Shown here: positions 35,037 to 45,184 of the stretch, piece by piece
How the letters are laid out: every line of letters begins with the position of its first letter
Position numbering within the stretch: position 1 is the stretch's first letter
NCBI RefSeq assembly: GCF_036227485.1
Contig: NZ_CP109479.1
Span: 3,534,001 to 3,598,000 of the forward strand
Origin: Streptomyces sp. NBC_01451
Lineage (GTDB): Bacteria > Actinomycetota > Actinomycetes > Streptomycetales > Streptomycetaceae
Direction of reading: 5' to 3'
DNA: 64,000 nt
Notes under the pieces: generated by a model
The model's input: only the letters and a program-made list of their open reading frames with translations
What the model was told of the DNA's origin: nothing
Database searches by the model: none
Translations under genes and position numbers: made by a program

Positions 35037-37238
35037 TCACGATTTCGGTTCGAACGTCTCCGCGAAGGTCCGCCATGTCTCCTTGCGCAGCTCACTGCCC
35101 CAATTGGACGCTTTCGCCGTGTACATCAGCCCATATCCGAGTTGTTCGGTGACGACGAACCCCCGGTCCACCGACCGGTACTTCGTCCCGCCCTCCGTGT
35201 AGGTGAACTCCCAGTCGGCCGTGTTCCAGCCGCGGTAGTCCACCTTCGCTATTCGGATCCGGTCGTACTGCGAGCGCGTCATGTACTGCTCTTGGTTCTT
35301 CCAGTCGGCCACGGGATCGCTCTTGGGCGTGGTGGTCCACCCGACGAGCAGCTTCTGCCCGTCGGGCCCCGCGAAACGGGCCCCCGCGGCTCCCGTGGAC
35401 TCGTACTTCCACCCGGCGGGCAGTCCGATGGAGAACCCCTGCTCGTTCGTGTGCGTGGACACACCCGTGGACCCACCCGACCCACCCGACGCGCTCGCCG
35501 ACGCACTGGGCGAGTTTCCCGGATCGGTTCCCGCGCCCGAGCCGGTGCCCGCCTCCGCGCTCTTCGTGGCGTCGGCGCTCTGCCCGCCGTCCACACGGGT
35601 GCCCTCGTCCTTGTCCTCCTTGGTCTCGGCGGAGGCGGAGGACGTGGACGTCACCTTGTCCCCGCCGCTCTTCGCCCCGCCGGCGGAACTGTCCGTGGAG
35701 TCGTCGCCCCCGAGCACGAGGGCCAGCACCACGCCGAGCACGATGACCGCGACGACCACACCGATGATCACCAGCGTGCGCCTCGGCACCACATCGGTGA
35801 GCGGCGCCCTGGGCACGGACCGGGGCGGCAGATCGGGCGGCGGCACCACAGGCCACCCCGAACTCCGCCCGCCGGTAACGGGGTTACCCGCCTGAGCACC
35901 GCTGTCCCGGCCCTGACCGTCCCGCGCGCGGGGAACAACGGCCCCCTGAGCAGCGCCTCCGGCCGACTTCCCGGATTCCCTCGCACCGTCGCTCTTCGCA
36001 GCCTCGTCCAGCGCACCGGAGGAACCCGCGCCGGAGGAAGCCACACTCCCGGAGACCGCGGTCTCGGAGGCCGTGGCACCCGCACCCGCTCCGGCCCCGG
36101 CCGCTCCTCCGCCCGCGGAAGCACCGGCAGCCGCAGCGGAGTCGGCGGACTTCGTCCGCACCACCGCCCCCGCCCCGGCACCAGCCGCGACGGCCGCCTT
36201 CTTCACCGAGCGGAACGCCCCCCGGAACCGCTCGCCGGCGTCCTCAGCCCGCTTGCCCCCGGAGCCGGTGTCGGCCGAACTGCCGCTCTCCGCGCCCTTG
36301 TCCGCCCGCTTGTTCCTGCCGGGGACGGGCGGCAACGGCACGACCTTCGTCGTGTCCACCGGCTCCGGCTCGGCCTGCTCGCGCTGGGGCGCGTGGATCA
36401 CCGCGTTGAGCATCGTGCGCGCACCGGCGTCGTCGAGCCGCTTGGCGGGATCCTTGGTCAGCAGCCCGTAGATCACGTCCTTCAGCGGACCCGCGTTCTT
36501 CGGCTCCTCCATCTGCTCCGTCATCACGGCGGTCAGCGTCGCGATCGCGGAACCCTTGTCGTAGGGCGGCACACCCTCGACCGACGCGTACAACAAACCG
36601 CCGAGCGACCAGAGGTCGGCAGCCGGGCCGGGCTTGTGGCCTCGGGCCCGCTCCGGCGAAATGTAGGAGGGAGCGCCGACGAGCATGCCGGTCGAGGTGA
36701 TCGACGGGTCGCCCTCCACCTGCGCGATACCGAAGTCGGTGAGGACGACCCGGCCGTCCTCGGACATCAGCACGTTCGACGGCTTCACGTCGCGGTGCAG
36801 GATGCCCTCGCGGTGCGCGGCCCTGAGCACGTCGAGAATCGCGAGGCCCACCTCGGCGGCGCGGCGCGGCTCCAGCAGCCCGTCCTCACGGATGACCTCG
36901 GCGAGCGACTTGCCCTCGACGAGTTCCATCACGATCCACGGGCGGTCGTCCTCCTCGACCACGTCGAAGACGGTCACGGCGCTGTTGTTGCGGATCCGCG
37001 CGATCGCCTTGGCCTCGCGCAGCGTCCGCGTGATCAGGCGCCGCTTCTCCTCCTCGTCGATGCTCCCCGGAAACCGCAGCTCCTTGACGGCGACCGTCCG
37101 GCCGAGGGTCTCGTCCTCCGCCCGCCAGACGGTGCCCATGCCGCCGCGGCCGAGGACTCCTCCCAGCCGGTACCGCCCGGCGAGGAGACGCTCACTCCTG
37201 TCCTCACGGGATGCTCCCGCCCGCTCCGCCTCCGACAT
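35037..37238 (-). CDS. Transmembrane Ser/Thr protein kinase with extracytoplasmic domain (first gene of the array)
   Basis: A 733-residue kinase from ATG 37238, with GAGGGG four bases upstream. Motifs are complete: GRGGMG, VAVK (Lys52), HRDVKPSN (Asp150), DFG (Asp168), SYISPERARG. The cytoplasmic linker after the kinase domain is long (about 230 residues, Ala/Gly/Ser-rich). One helix follows (LVIIGVVVAVIVLGVVLALVLGG), then a Ser/Thr/Asp-rich stalk and an extracellular domain (EQGFSIGLPAGWKYES...TADWEFTYTEGG). It is the most upstream gene of the leftward tandem array and is preceded by a 378-base gap that presumably holds the promoter. Confidence 0.93.
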   Translation of the reverse strand: MSEAERAGASREDRSERLLAGRYRLGGVLGRGGMGTVWRAEDETLGRTVAVKELRFPGSIDEEEKRRLITRTLREAKAIARIRNNSAVTVFDVVEEDDRPWIVMELVEGKSLAEVIREDGLLEPRRAAEVGLAILDVLRAAHREGILHRDVKPSNVLMSEDGRVVLTDFGIAQVEGDPSITSTGMLVGAPSYISPERARGHKPGPAADLWSLGGLLYASVEGVPPYDKGSAIATLTAVMTEQMEEPKNAGPLKDVIYGLLTKDPAKRLDDAGARTMLNAVIHAPQREQAEPEPVDTTKVVPLPPVPGRNKRADKGAESGSSADTGSGGKRAEDAGERFRGAFRSVKKAAVAAGAGAGAVVRTKSADSAAAAGASAGGGAAGAGAGAGATASETAVSGSVASSGAGSSGALDEAAKSDGARESGKSAGGAAQGAVVPRARDGQGRDSGAQAGNPVTGGRSSGWPVVPPPDLPPRSVPRAPLTDVVPRRTLVIIGVVVAVIVLGVVLALVLGGDDSTDSSAGGAKSGGDKVTSTSSASAETKEDKDEGTRVDGGQSADATKSAEAGTGSGAGTDPGNSPSASASASGGSGGSTGVSTHTNEQGFSIGLPAGWKYESTGAAGARFAGPDGQKLLVGWTTTPKSDPVADWKNQEQYMTRSQYDRIRIAKVDYRGWNTADWEFTYTEGGTKYRSVDRGFVVTEQLGYGLMYTAKASNWGSELRKETWRTFAETFEPKS

Positions 37239-37616
37239 GCGTCCCCTCATGCAACCCGCCCTGACAGAGCCTCCATTGTCCCTCACCCGACAACCGGCCG
37301 ATGCCCCGGGTGCCCCTGGGGACGGACGGCGGCCCGCGAGAAGGGGGACCGCGTGAAGCGAGCGATCCGCCGTCTCACCTGCTGTCACTGTCTTCCCCCC
37401 TCCCGGTTGAACGCGGACGCGAGCGCGGGCCCCGGCCTCGAACCGGCCCGGCTCGCCGCCGAGTTCTGCCCCCGCACCCCGTAGAACGGACGGCTGCCGG
37501 GCAAAGATCCCAGCTCACGACACTCGTTCGAGTGACGATCGGGAGTTCGAGAGAAAAGGCCAGGAGGCCCCCGGAAGTCCGAAACCCGCCCTGGGTGACC
37601 GGAAGTTGCGGAGGCG
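37239..37616. other. 378-base gap upstream of the kinase array
   Basis: It separates the glpD stop from the first kinase gene and should contain that gene's promoter; I cannot single out convincing -35/-10 boxes. It also holds a possible small rightward ORF at 37353-37484, listed separately. CACTCGTTCGAGTGACGATC near 37520 contains an 11-base near-palindrome (CACTCGTTCGAGTG), a candidate protein-binding site. Confidence 0.4.
37353..37484 (+). CDS. Possible small ORF of 43 residues, antisense-side of kinase promoter
   Basis: GTG 37353 is preceded by AAGGGGGA at good spacing, and the frame runs 43 codons to TAG. The product would be basic at its start (MKRAIRRL) and contains TCCHC, a compact Cys/His cluster. 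I recognise no family, and codon bias in so short a frame is weak evidence. It may be chance. Confidence 0.22.
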   Translation: MKRAIRRLTCCHCLPPSRLNADASAGPGLEPARLAAEFCPRTP

Positions 37617-39323
37617 TCAGAGCGGCACGATGTCCGGCGCACCCAGCCGCGCGGCGTCCGCCGTCAGGTCGTCGGGCTGCCGCTGCGACTCGCGCTCCGC
37701 CTCCACCCGCTTGTCGTAGTGCTCGACCTCACGCTCGATCTGGTCCTTGTCCCAGCCGAGGACGGGCGCCATCAGCTCCGCGGCCTCCCGGGAACTGCGT
37801 GTCCCCCGGTCGAACGTCTCGATGGAGATCCGGGTCCGCCGCGTCAGCACGTCGTCCAGGTGCCGCGCCCCCTCGTGCGAGGCCGCGTAGACGACCTCCG
37901 CCCGCAGATAGTCCTCCGCCGACTGCAACGGCTCGCCGAGCGAGGAGTCGGCGGCGATCAGGTCGAGGACCTCCTGGGCCAGTGAGCCGTACCGGTTCAG
38001 CAGGTGCTCCACGCGCACCACATGGAGGCCGGTGCGCGCGGCCGTCCGCGCCCGGGCGTTCCACAGCGCGCGGTAGCCCTCGGCGCCCAGCAGCGGCACG
38101 TCCTCCGTGACGCACTCGGCGACCCGTTGGTCGAGCCCGTGCACCGCCGCGTCGACCGCGTCCTTCGCCATCACCCGGTACGTCGTGTACTTGCCGCCCG
38201 CCACGACCACCAGGCCCGGCACCGGATGCGCCACGGTGTGCTCGCGCGACAGCTTGCTGGTCGCGTCGGACTCACCGGCGAGCAGAGGCCGCAGGCCCGC
38301 GTACACGCCCTGGACGTCGTCCCTCGTCAGCGGCACCGCGAGCACCGAGTTCACGCGCTCCAGCAGATAGTCGATATCGGCGCTGGAGGCCGCCGGGTGG
38401 GCCTTGTCGAGGTCCCAGTCGGTGTCCGTCGTCCCGACGATCCAGTGCCGGCCCCACGGGATCACGAACAGCACGGACTTCTCGGTGCGCAGGATCAGCC
38501 CGGTCGTCGAGTGGATCCGGTCCTTGGGGACGACCAGATGGATGCCCTTGGACGCCCGGACGTGGAACTGGCCGCGCTCGCCGACCATCCCCTGAGTGTC
38601 GTCGGTCCACACCCCGGTGGCGTTGACGATCTGGCGGGCGCGGATCTCGTACTCCCCGCCGCCCTCGACATCCCGCACCCGGGCGCCCACGACCCGCTCA
38701 CCCTCACGCAGGAAGCCGGTCACCCGCGCGCGGTTGGCGACCTTCGCGCCGTACGCCGCCGCCGTGCGCACCAGGGTGGCCACAAAGCGGGCGTCGTCCA
38801 TCTGCGCGTCGTAGTACTGCAACGCTCCGACCAGGGAGTCCTTCTTCAGGGCGGGCGCGACACGCAGGGCGTGACGGCGGCTCAGGTGGCGGTGCCCCGG
38901 CAGACCCCGCCCATGCCCGCGGGCCATCGACATGGCGTCGTAGAGCGCGACGCCCGCACCGGCGTACAGCCGTTCCCAGCCCTGGTGCTGAAGGGGATAC
39001 AGGAACGCCACCGGCTTCACCAGGTGCGGTGCGAGCCGCTCCAGCAGCAGTCCGCGCTCCTTCAACGCCTCCCGTACGAGGGCGAAGTCGAGCATCTCGA
39101 GATAGCGCAGGCCGCCGTGGATGAGCTTGCTGGACCTGCTCGACGTGCCCGACGCCCAGTCACGGGCCTCCACCAGACCTGTGGACAGGCCGCGGGTCAC
39201 GGAGTCGAGCGCGGTGCCCGCACCGACCACGCCCGCGCCCACCACCAGCACGTCCAGCTCACGCTCGGCCATTGCTGCCAGTGACTCGGCACGCTGCGCC
39301 GGTCCCAGTGCCGCTGTCCTCAT
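37617..39323 (-). CDS. glpD: Aerobic glycerol-3-phosphate dehydrogenase (FAD)
   Basis: A 568-residue membrane-associated flavoenzyme that oxidises sn-glycerol 3-phosphate to dihydroxyacetone phosphate and passes electrons to quinone. The start is ATG 39323, with AGGAGG five bases upstream. The FAD motif GAGVVGAG sits near residue 30 and the family signature ASGTSSRSSKLIHGGLRYL near residue 58; the C-terminal helical domain (about 400-568) is intact. There is no glpF or glpK next to it, so it may serve lipid turnover as much as glycerol use. The 250-base gap before the next gene upstream holds its promoter. Confidence 0.95.
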   Translation of the reverse strand: MRTAALGPAQRAESLAAMAERELDVLVVGAGVVGAGTALDSVTRGLSTGLVEARDWASGTSSRSSKLIHGGLRYLEMLDFALVREALKERGLLLERLAPHLVKPVAFLYPLQHQGWERLYAGAGVALYDAMSMARGHGRGLPGHRHLSRRHALRVAPALKKDSLVGALQYYDAQMDDARFVATLVRTAAAYGAKVANRARVTGFLREGERVVGARVRDVEGGGEYEIRARQIVNATGVWTDDTQGMVGERGQFHVRASKGIHLVVPKDRIHSTTGLILRTEKSVLFVIPWGRHWIVGTTDTDWDLDKAHPAASSADIDYLLERVNSVLAVPLTRDDVQGVYAGLRPLLAGESDATSKLSREHTVAHPVPGLVVVAGGKYTTYRVMAKDAVDAAVHGLDQRVAECVTEDVPLLGAEGYRALWNARARTAARTGLHVVRVEHLLNRYGSLAQEVLDLIAADSSLGEPLQSAEDYLRAEVVYAASHEGARHLDDVLTRRTRISIETFDRGTRSSREAAELMAPVLGWDKDQIEREVEHYDKRVEAERESQRQPDDLTADAARLGAPDIVPL

Positions 39324-39618
39324 CGCTGCCTCCTGCTGTCGGTCACGCCGGCCGCTTCCGTACGGCCGGCTGACTGTGTCCCGCCGTACGGCTACGCCTG
39401 CCCGAATCCCCTGCCCGAATTCTGACCGGGTTGCCCGGCTTCGGCCACCACCCGCCCCCAGCCTGTGGACAACCCACACAGAAACACCTGTGGAAACTCG
39501 CCCACCCAATCACGCATATCGGTCATATTTACTCCTAGTCTGACATTGCGCCCGCTCGTTCTGTCCACAGGGCTTGCGCACCTGTCCCGCTTCGGCTACT
39601 GGGAAGGACGGCCCACGC

Positions 39619-40827
39619 ATGCCCGCAGATCTCGCCGTCATCGGACTCGGACATCTCGGCCTGCCGCTGGCCCAGGCCGCCGTCGCCGCCGGCATCCCCA
39701 CCCTCGGGTACAAGACCGGCCCGGAGGCCGGTTCCCTGACGGCCGCCGAACTGCGCCGGATGCTCTCGGGGGGCTTCCGGACAGCCGCCGGCCCCGCCGA
39801 GCTCGGCCGCGTACGCACCGCCGTCATCTGCGCCCCCACCCCGCGCGGCGCCGACGGCGCACTCGACCTCGGTCAGGTGGAGGCGGCGGCCCGCACCCTG
39901 GCCGCCCGCCTGCGTCCGCACACCACCGTCATCCTGGAGTCGCCCGTGCAGCCGGGCACGACGGAGGAGTTCCTGCGCCCCCTCCTCGAAGAGGGTTCCG
40001 GGCTGCGGGCGGGCCGCGACTTCCACCTCGCCTACTCCCCCAGCCGTGTCGACCCCGGCAACCGCGACTTCACCCCCGCCAACACCCCCAAGGTCATCGG
40101 CGGCCTCACCCCCGCCTGCACCGAGTCGGCCGCCGCCTTCTACGGCCGGCTCACCGACAAGGTGGTACGCGCGCGTGGACCCCGGGAAGCGGAAACCGTG
40201 CAACTCCTGGAGAACAACTTCCGACACGTCAACATCGCCCTCGTCAACGAGATGGCCGTCCTCTGCCACGACCTCGGCGTCGACCTGTGGGACGTCATCC
40301 GCTGCGCCGAGACCAAGCCGTTCGGCTTCCAGGCCTTCCGTCCGGGCCCCGGCGTCGGCGGCCACGCCACCCCCCAGGACCTGCGGGGCCACACCGGCCG
40401 CACCCTGCGCATGGTGGAACTCGCCCAACAGGTCAACAACCACATGCCCCAGTACGTCATCCAGCGCGCGGCCACGCTCCTCAACGAGCACGGCAAGTCG
40501 GCCCGGGGCGCCCGCGTACTGCTCCTGGGCGTCACCTACAAGCCCGACCTCGCCGACCAACAGGGCTCCCCCGCCCAGGAGATCGCGATCCGCCTGATGG
40601 AACTGGGCGCCTCCGTCAGCTACCACGACCCCCACGTCCCGTCCTGGAGCGTCCTGGACCGCCCCCTCCCGCGCGCGGACTCCCTCTACGAGGCGGCGGC
40701 CGACGCCGACCTGACGATCCTGCTCCAGCAGCACCGCACGTACGACCTCCAGGGCCTGTCGGTGAAGGCTCAGCTACTGCTGGACACACGGGGGGCCACG
40801 CCTACGGGGGCGGCGCATCGGTTGTGA
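39619..40827 (+). CDS. Nucleotide-sugar dehydrogenase homologue lacking catalytic residues
   Basis: A 402-residue member of the UDP-glucose/UDP-ManNAc dehydrogenase family, from ATG 39619 with GGAAGG upstream. The fold is complete: a Rossmann domain with GLGHLGLPLA (9-18), the central helix NNFRHVNIALVNEMA (199-213) and a C-terminal domain with LLLGVTYKPDLADQQGSPA. The active-site residues are changed. The thiol Cys of GPGVGGHC is Ala250, the Lys seven residues before FRxVN is Gln195, the SPER Glu is Ser142, the acidic residue after strand 2 is Lys32, and the DxReSP Arg is Gln. Ordinary dehydrogenase chemistry therefore seems impossible. It may be a binding protein, a regulator or an enzyme with another reaction. 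Confidence 0.85.
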   Translation: MPADLAVIGLGHLGLPLAQAAVAAGIPTLGYKTGPEAGSLTAAELRRMLSGGFRTAAGPAELGRVRTAVICAPTPRGADGALDLGQVEAAARTLAARLRPHTTVILESPVQPGTTEEFLRPLLEEGSGLRAGRDFHLAYSPSRVDPGNRDFTPANTPKVIGGLTPACTESAAAFYGRLTDKVVRARGPREAETVQLLENNFRHVNIALVNEMAVLCHDLGVDLWDVIRCAETKPFGFQAFRPGPGVGGHATPQDLRGHTGRTLRMVELAQQVNNHMPQYVIQRAATLLNEHGKSARGARVLLLGVTYKPDLADQQGSPAQEIAIRLMELGASVSYHDPHVPSWSVLDRPLPRADSLYEAAADADLTILLQQHRTYDLQGLSVKAQLLLDTRGATPTGAAHRL

Positions 40828-40955
40828 ACGGGGGCGCGTGGGGCACGGCGGGCTCCAGGGACGGTGGCAAGCGGCTCCCCGCGCCGGTACCGTGGAAACA
40901 GGTGGAGCCCACCGCAGCGGCTACTGCGGCAGGCTCCTGGATGGTTCACGGGTGT

Positions 40956-40980
40956 CCGCCCCTAGTTCTTATAGGGGCGG
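40956..40980. terminator. Terminator hairpin between two convergent units
   Basis: CCGCCCCTA (40956-40964) pairs perfectly with TAGGGGCGG (40972-40980). It lies five bases past the stop of the small leftward ORF at 40985 and 129 bases past the stop of the rightward dehydrogenase homologue, and could serve both. Confidence 0.65.
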
Positions 40981-40984
40981 CCGC

Positions 40985-41080
40985 TCACCATCCGTAGGTC
41001 CACAAGATGCACCTCCTCCGGAACTTGACCGCCCGAAGACGGATCCGGTCCCAGCGGGTGGGCTTGCGGTGACGCCCCAT
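40985..41080 (-). CDS. Possible 31-residue basic peptide with structured leader
   Basis: ATG 41080 is preceded by GGAAGGGGG at a 7-base spacing, and the frame runs 31 codons to TGA. It begins MGRHRKPTRWDRIRLRAV, continues with further Arg residues and one Cys, and ends with an aromatic WTYGW tail. The product would be strongly basic and amphipathic. A terminator-like hairpin starts five bases after the stop, and the ribosome site is complementary to a segment 83 bases upstream. I recognise no family. Gene-like signals at both ends make it more credible than chance small frames. Confidence 0.45.
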   Translation of the reverse strand: MGRHRKPTRWDRIRLRAVKFRRRCILWTYGW

Positions 41081-41084
41081 GGGT

Positions 41085-41191
41085 GCGCCCCCTTCCATGA
41101 CGCCGCCCAGTCAGCCCGGTGGACGGTCCATTGGAGTTCGGGCCGGGCCCCGAGGGCCGGGGTCCGGATCGTCATCCTTGGAAGGGGGCGC
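41085..41191 (-). promoter_or_regulatory. Self-complementary leader that could sequester the small ORF's ribosome site
   Basis: Segment 41180-41191 (GGAAGGGGGCGC on the plus strand) is the exact 12-base reverse complement of 41085-41096, which carries the Shine-Dalgarno of the small leftward ORF. In a leftward transcript the two would form a 12-bp stem hiding the ribosome site. The 83-base spacer contains another GC-rich hairpin around GGGCCCCGAGGGCC. Confidence 0.45.
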
Positions 41192-41319
41192 CCCAGAGAA
41201 CTTGGGGTCGCCGGAACAGACGTTATCGCCCCGACGCACCCCTTCGGCACGCATTCGCCCCGAACGCAACCGTGCGCCCCCACCCGCAAAACGCGCCCCA
41301 CCAGCGCCACTTGTACACA

Positions 41320-41360
41320 CGAAGGGGCCCGGTCACCACACGGGTAACCGGGCCCCTTCG
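41320..41360 (-). terminator. Terminator downstream of guaB3
   Basis: CGAAGGGGCCCGGT (41320-41333) pairs with ACCGGGCCCCTTCG (41347-41360), a perfect 14-bp stem, 34 bases past the guaB3 stop. Confidence 0.85.
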
Positions 41361-41394
41361 ACCTCGCTCAAGCCAAGCGCAGCGTCATCTCACA

Positions 41395-42519
41395 TCAACG
41401 CATATGCGTCGAGTCCGCCACCGTCACCTCGACCCGCTGGAACTCCTTGAGGTCGCTGTAGCCGGTGGTGGCCATCGCGCGGCGCAGGGCGCCGAAGAAG
41501 TTCATCGACCCGTCGGGGATGTGCGAGGGGCCCATGAGGACCTCCTCGATCGTGCCGACCGTGCCGAGGTCGACCTTCTTGCCGCGCGGCAGTTCCTCGT
41601 TGACGGCCTCCATGCCCCAGTGGTGGCCCTTGCCGGGCGCGTCGGTGGCGCGGGCCAGCGGGGAGCCCATCATCACGGCGTCGGCTCCGCAGGCGATCGC
41701 CTTGGGGAGGTCGCCGGACCAGCCGACACCGCCGTCGGCGATCACGTGCACGTACCGGCCGCCGGACTCGTCCATGTAGTCGCGGCGGGCGGCGGCCACG
41801 TCGGCGACCGAGGTGGCCATCGGGACCCGGATGCCCAGCACGTTGCGCGTGGTGTGCGCGGCGCCGCCGCCGAAGCCGACGAGCACGCCGGCCGCGCCGG
41901 TGCGCATCAGGTGCAGGGCCGCGGTGTACGTGGCGCAGCCGCCGACGATCACCGGGACGTCCAGCTCGTAGATGAACTGCTTCAGGTTCAGCGGTTCGGC
42001 GGCGCCGGAGACGTGCTCCGCGGAGACCGTCGTACCGCGGATGACGAAGATGTCCACGCCCGCGTCGACGACGGCCTTGGAGAACTGGGCCGTGCGCTGC
42101 GGGGAGAGCGCCGCCGCGGTGACCACGCCCGAGTCGCGCACCTCCTTGATGCGCGCGCCGATCAGCTCCTCCTTGATGGGGGCAGCGTAGATCTCCTGGA
42201 GGCGGCGGGTCGCGGTGTCCGCGTCCAGGTCGGCGATCTCGTCGAGCAGGGGCTGCGGGTCCTCGTACCGCGTCCAGAGGCCTTCGAGGTTCAGGACGCC
42301 GAGGCCGCCCAGCTCGCCGATGCGGATCGCGGTGGCCGGGGAGACGACCGAGTCCATGGGGGCCGCCAGGAAGGGCAGCTCGAAGCGGTAGGCGTCGATC
42401 TGCCAGGCGATCGAGACCTCCTTCGGGTCGCGCGTACGACGGCTGGGGACGACGGCGATGTCGTCGAAGGCGTACGCCCTACGGCCGCGCTTGCCGCGCC
42501 CGATCTCGATCTCAGTCAC
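41395..42519 (-). CDS. guaB3: GuaB3-family IMP dehydrogenase-related protein
   Basis: A 374-residue TIM-barrel protein from GTG 42519 (AAAGG six bases upstream), the usual length for actinobacterial GuaB3. It lacks the CBS pair of true IMPDH. The phosphate- and flap-region pattern is GVLVGFGGGAAHTTRNVLG, where the IMPDH catalytic Cys position (SICTTR) is His222, so the covalent E-XMP step of IMPDH should not be possible in the usual way. It lies 117 bases downstream of guaB with a terminator between. The family's reaction in actinobacteria is not settled to my knowledge. Confidence 0.92.
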   Translation of the reverse strand: MTEIEIGRGKRGRRAYAFDDIAVVPSRRTRDPKEVSIAWQIDAYRFELPFLAAPMDSVVSPATAIRIGELGGLGVLNLEGLWTRYEDPQPLLDEIADLDADTATRRLQEIYAAPIKEELIGARIKEVRDSGVVTAAALSPQRTAQFSKAVVDAGVDIFVIRGTTVSAEHVSGAAEPLNLKQFIYELDVPVIVGGCATYTAALHLMRTGAAGVLVGFGGGAAHTTRNVLGIRVPMATSVADVAAARRDYMDESGGRYVHVIADGGVGWSGDLPKAIACGADAVMMGSPLARATDAPGKGHHWGMEAVNEELPRGKKVDLGTVGTIEEVLMGPSHIPDGSMNFFGALRRAMATTGYSDLKEFQRVEVTVADSTHMR

Positions 42520-42579
42520 GTGTGTGGCCTTTCCATCCTTGGTTCTGCGCCTCCCAGTATCCCCGACGGGCACGACGAA

Positions 42580-42608
42580 GGCGGTCCCGGAGTACCTCCG
42601 GGACCGCC
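42580..42608 (-). terminator. Terminator downstream of guaB
   Basis: GGCGGTCCCGGAG (42580-42592) pairs with CTCCGGGACCGCC (42596-42608), a perfect 13-bp stem with a three-base loop, 28 bases past the guaB stop and upstream of guaB3. It indicates at least partial termination between the two genes. Confidence 0.85.
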
Positions 42609-42635
42609 TCGCGCACGTCCGGCTACTGCTCGCGC

Positions 42636-44327
<1,692 letters not shown>

Positions 44328-44340
44328 TCACTGCGGGTTC

Positions 44341-45018
44341 CTACTGTTCCGCCAGAGCCCGGAGCCGGCTCAACGCACGGTGCTGGGCCACTCGCACCGC
44401 GCCGGGTGACATTCCCAACATCTGACCCGTCTCCTCCGCCGTGAGGCCCACCGCGATGCGCAGCAGAAGCAGTTCGCGCTGGTTCTCGGGGAGGTTGGCC
44501 ATGAGTTTCTTGGCCCATTCGGCGTCGCTGCTGAGGAGGGCGCGTTCCTCCGGGCCCAGGGAGTCGTCGGGGCGTTCCGGCATCTCGTCGGAGGGGACCG
44601 CCGTCGAGCCCGGGTGGCGCATCGCGGCACGCTGGAGGTCGGCGACCTTGTGCGCGGCGATCGCGAAGACGAACGCCTCGAACGGGCGTCCGGTGTCGCG
44701 GTAGCGCGGCAGGGCGAGGAGTACGGCGACGCAGACCTCCTGCGCCAGGTCCTCCACGAAGTGCCGCGCGTCGCCCGGCAGTCGGGACAGCCGGGTGCGG
44801 CAGTAGCGCAGCGCGAGGGGGTGCACATGGGCGAGCAGGTCGTGCGTCGCCTGCTCGTCCCCGTCGACGGCGCGGTGGACGAGACCACCAATCACCCCAT
44901 GGGCATAAGCCGCCTCGTCGTCACGCATCGGACCATGGTGCCTTGGCGTCGCTCTCTCCGTGGCACCGCGTCCGTTGTTGTGCACCGAAGCGTTATGAGC
45001 AGGTGCGCCGGAACTCAT
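44341..45018 (-). CDS. sigD: RNA polymerase sigma factor SigD (ECF-like)
   Basis: A 225-residue sigma factor if it starts at ATG 45018 (GGGGAGGG eight bases upstream); ATG 44928 would give 195 residues. Sigma region 2 is seen as [35 protein letters not shown] with the downstream segment [18 protein letters not shown]. Region 4 is [47 protein letters not shown]. It resembles M. tuberculosis SigD. Position between guaB and bldM matches the S. coelicolor order. No anti-sigma gene is adjacent. Confidence 0.9.
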   Translation of the reverse strand: MSSGAPAHNASVHNNGRGATERATPRHHGPMRDDEAAYAHGVIGGLVHRAVDGDEQATHDLLAHVHPLALRYCRTRLSRLPGDARHFVEDLAQEVCVAVLLALPRYRDTGRPFEAFVFAIAAHKVADLQRAAMRHPGSTAVPSDEMPERPDDSLGPEERALLSSDAEWAKKLMANLPENQRELLLLRIAVGLTAEETGQMLGMSPGAVRVAQHRALSRLRALAEQ

Positions 45019-45132
45019 CTCCTGCGCCCTCCCCTTCCGCTCGACCGACTTGTCCCCGAGGAACTCCACACCTCAAGGATGCGGCATCCGCGCCGAAACG
45101 AGCAGCGGGCATCCGGCGGGCCGTTCTGCGAC

Positions 45133-45158
45133 CCCCGCCCACCTTGCGGCAGGCGGGG
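45133..45158 (-). terminator. Candidate terminator after bldM
   Basis: CCCCGCC (45133-45139) and GGCGGGG (45152-45158) form a 7-bp stem about 27 bases beyond the bldM stop, before sigD. Confidence 0.45.
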
Positions 45159-45184
45159 ACTTCTCCACCCCCGGCGAGGTCCAC

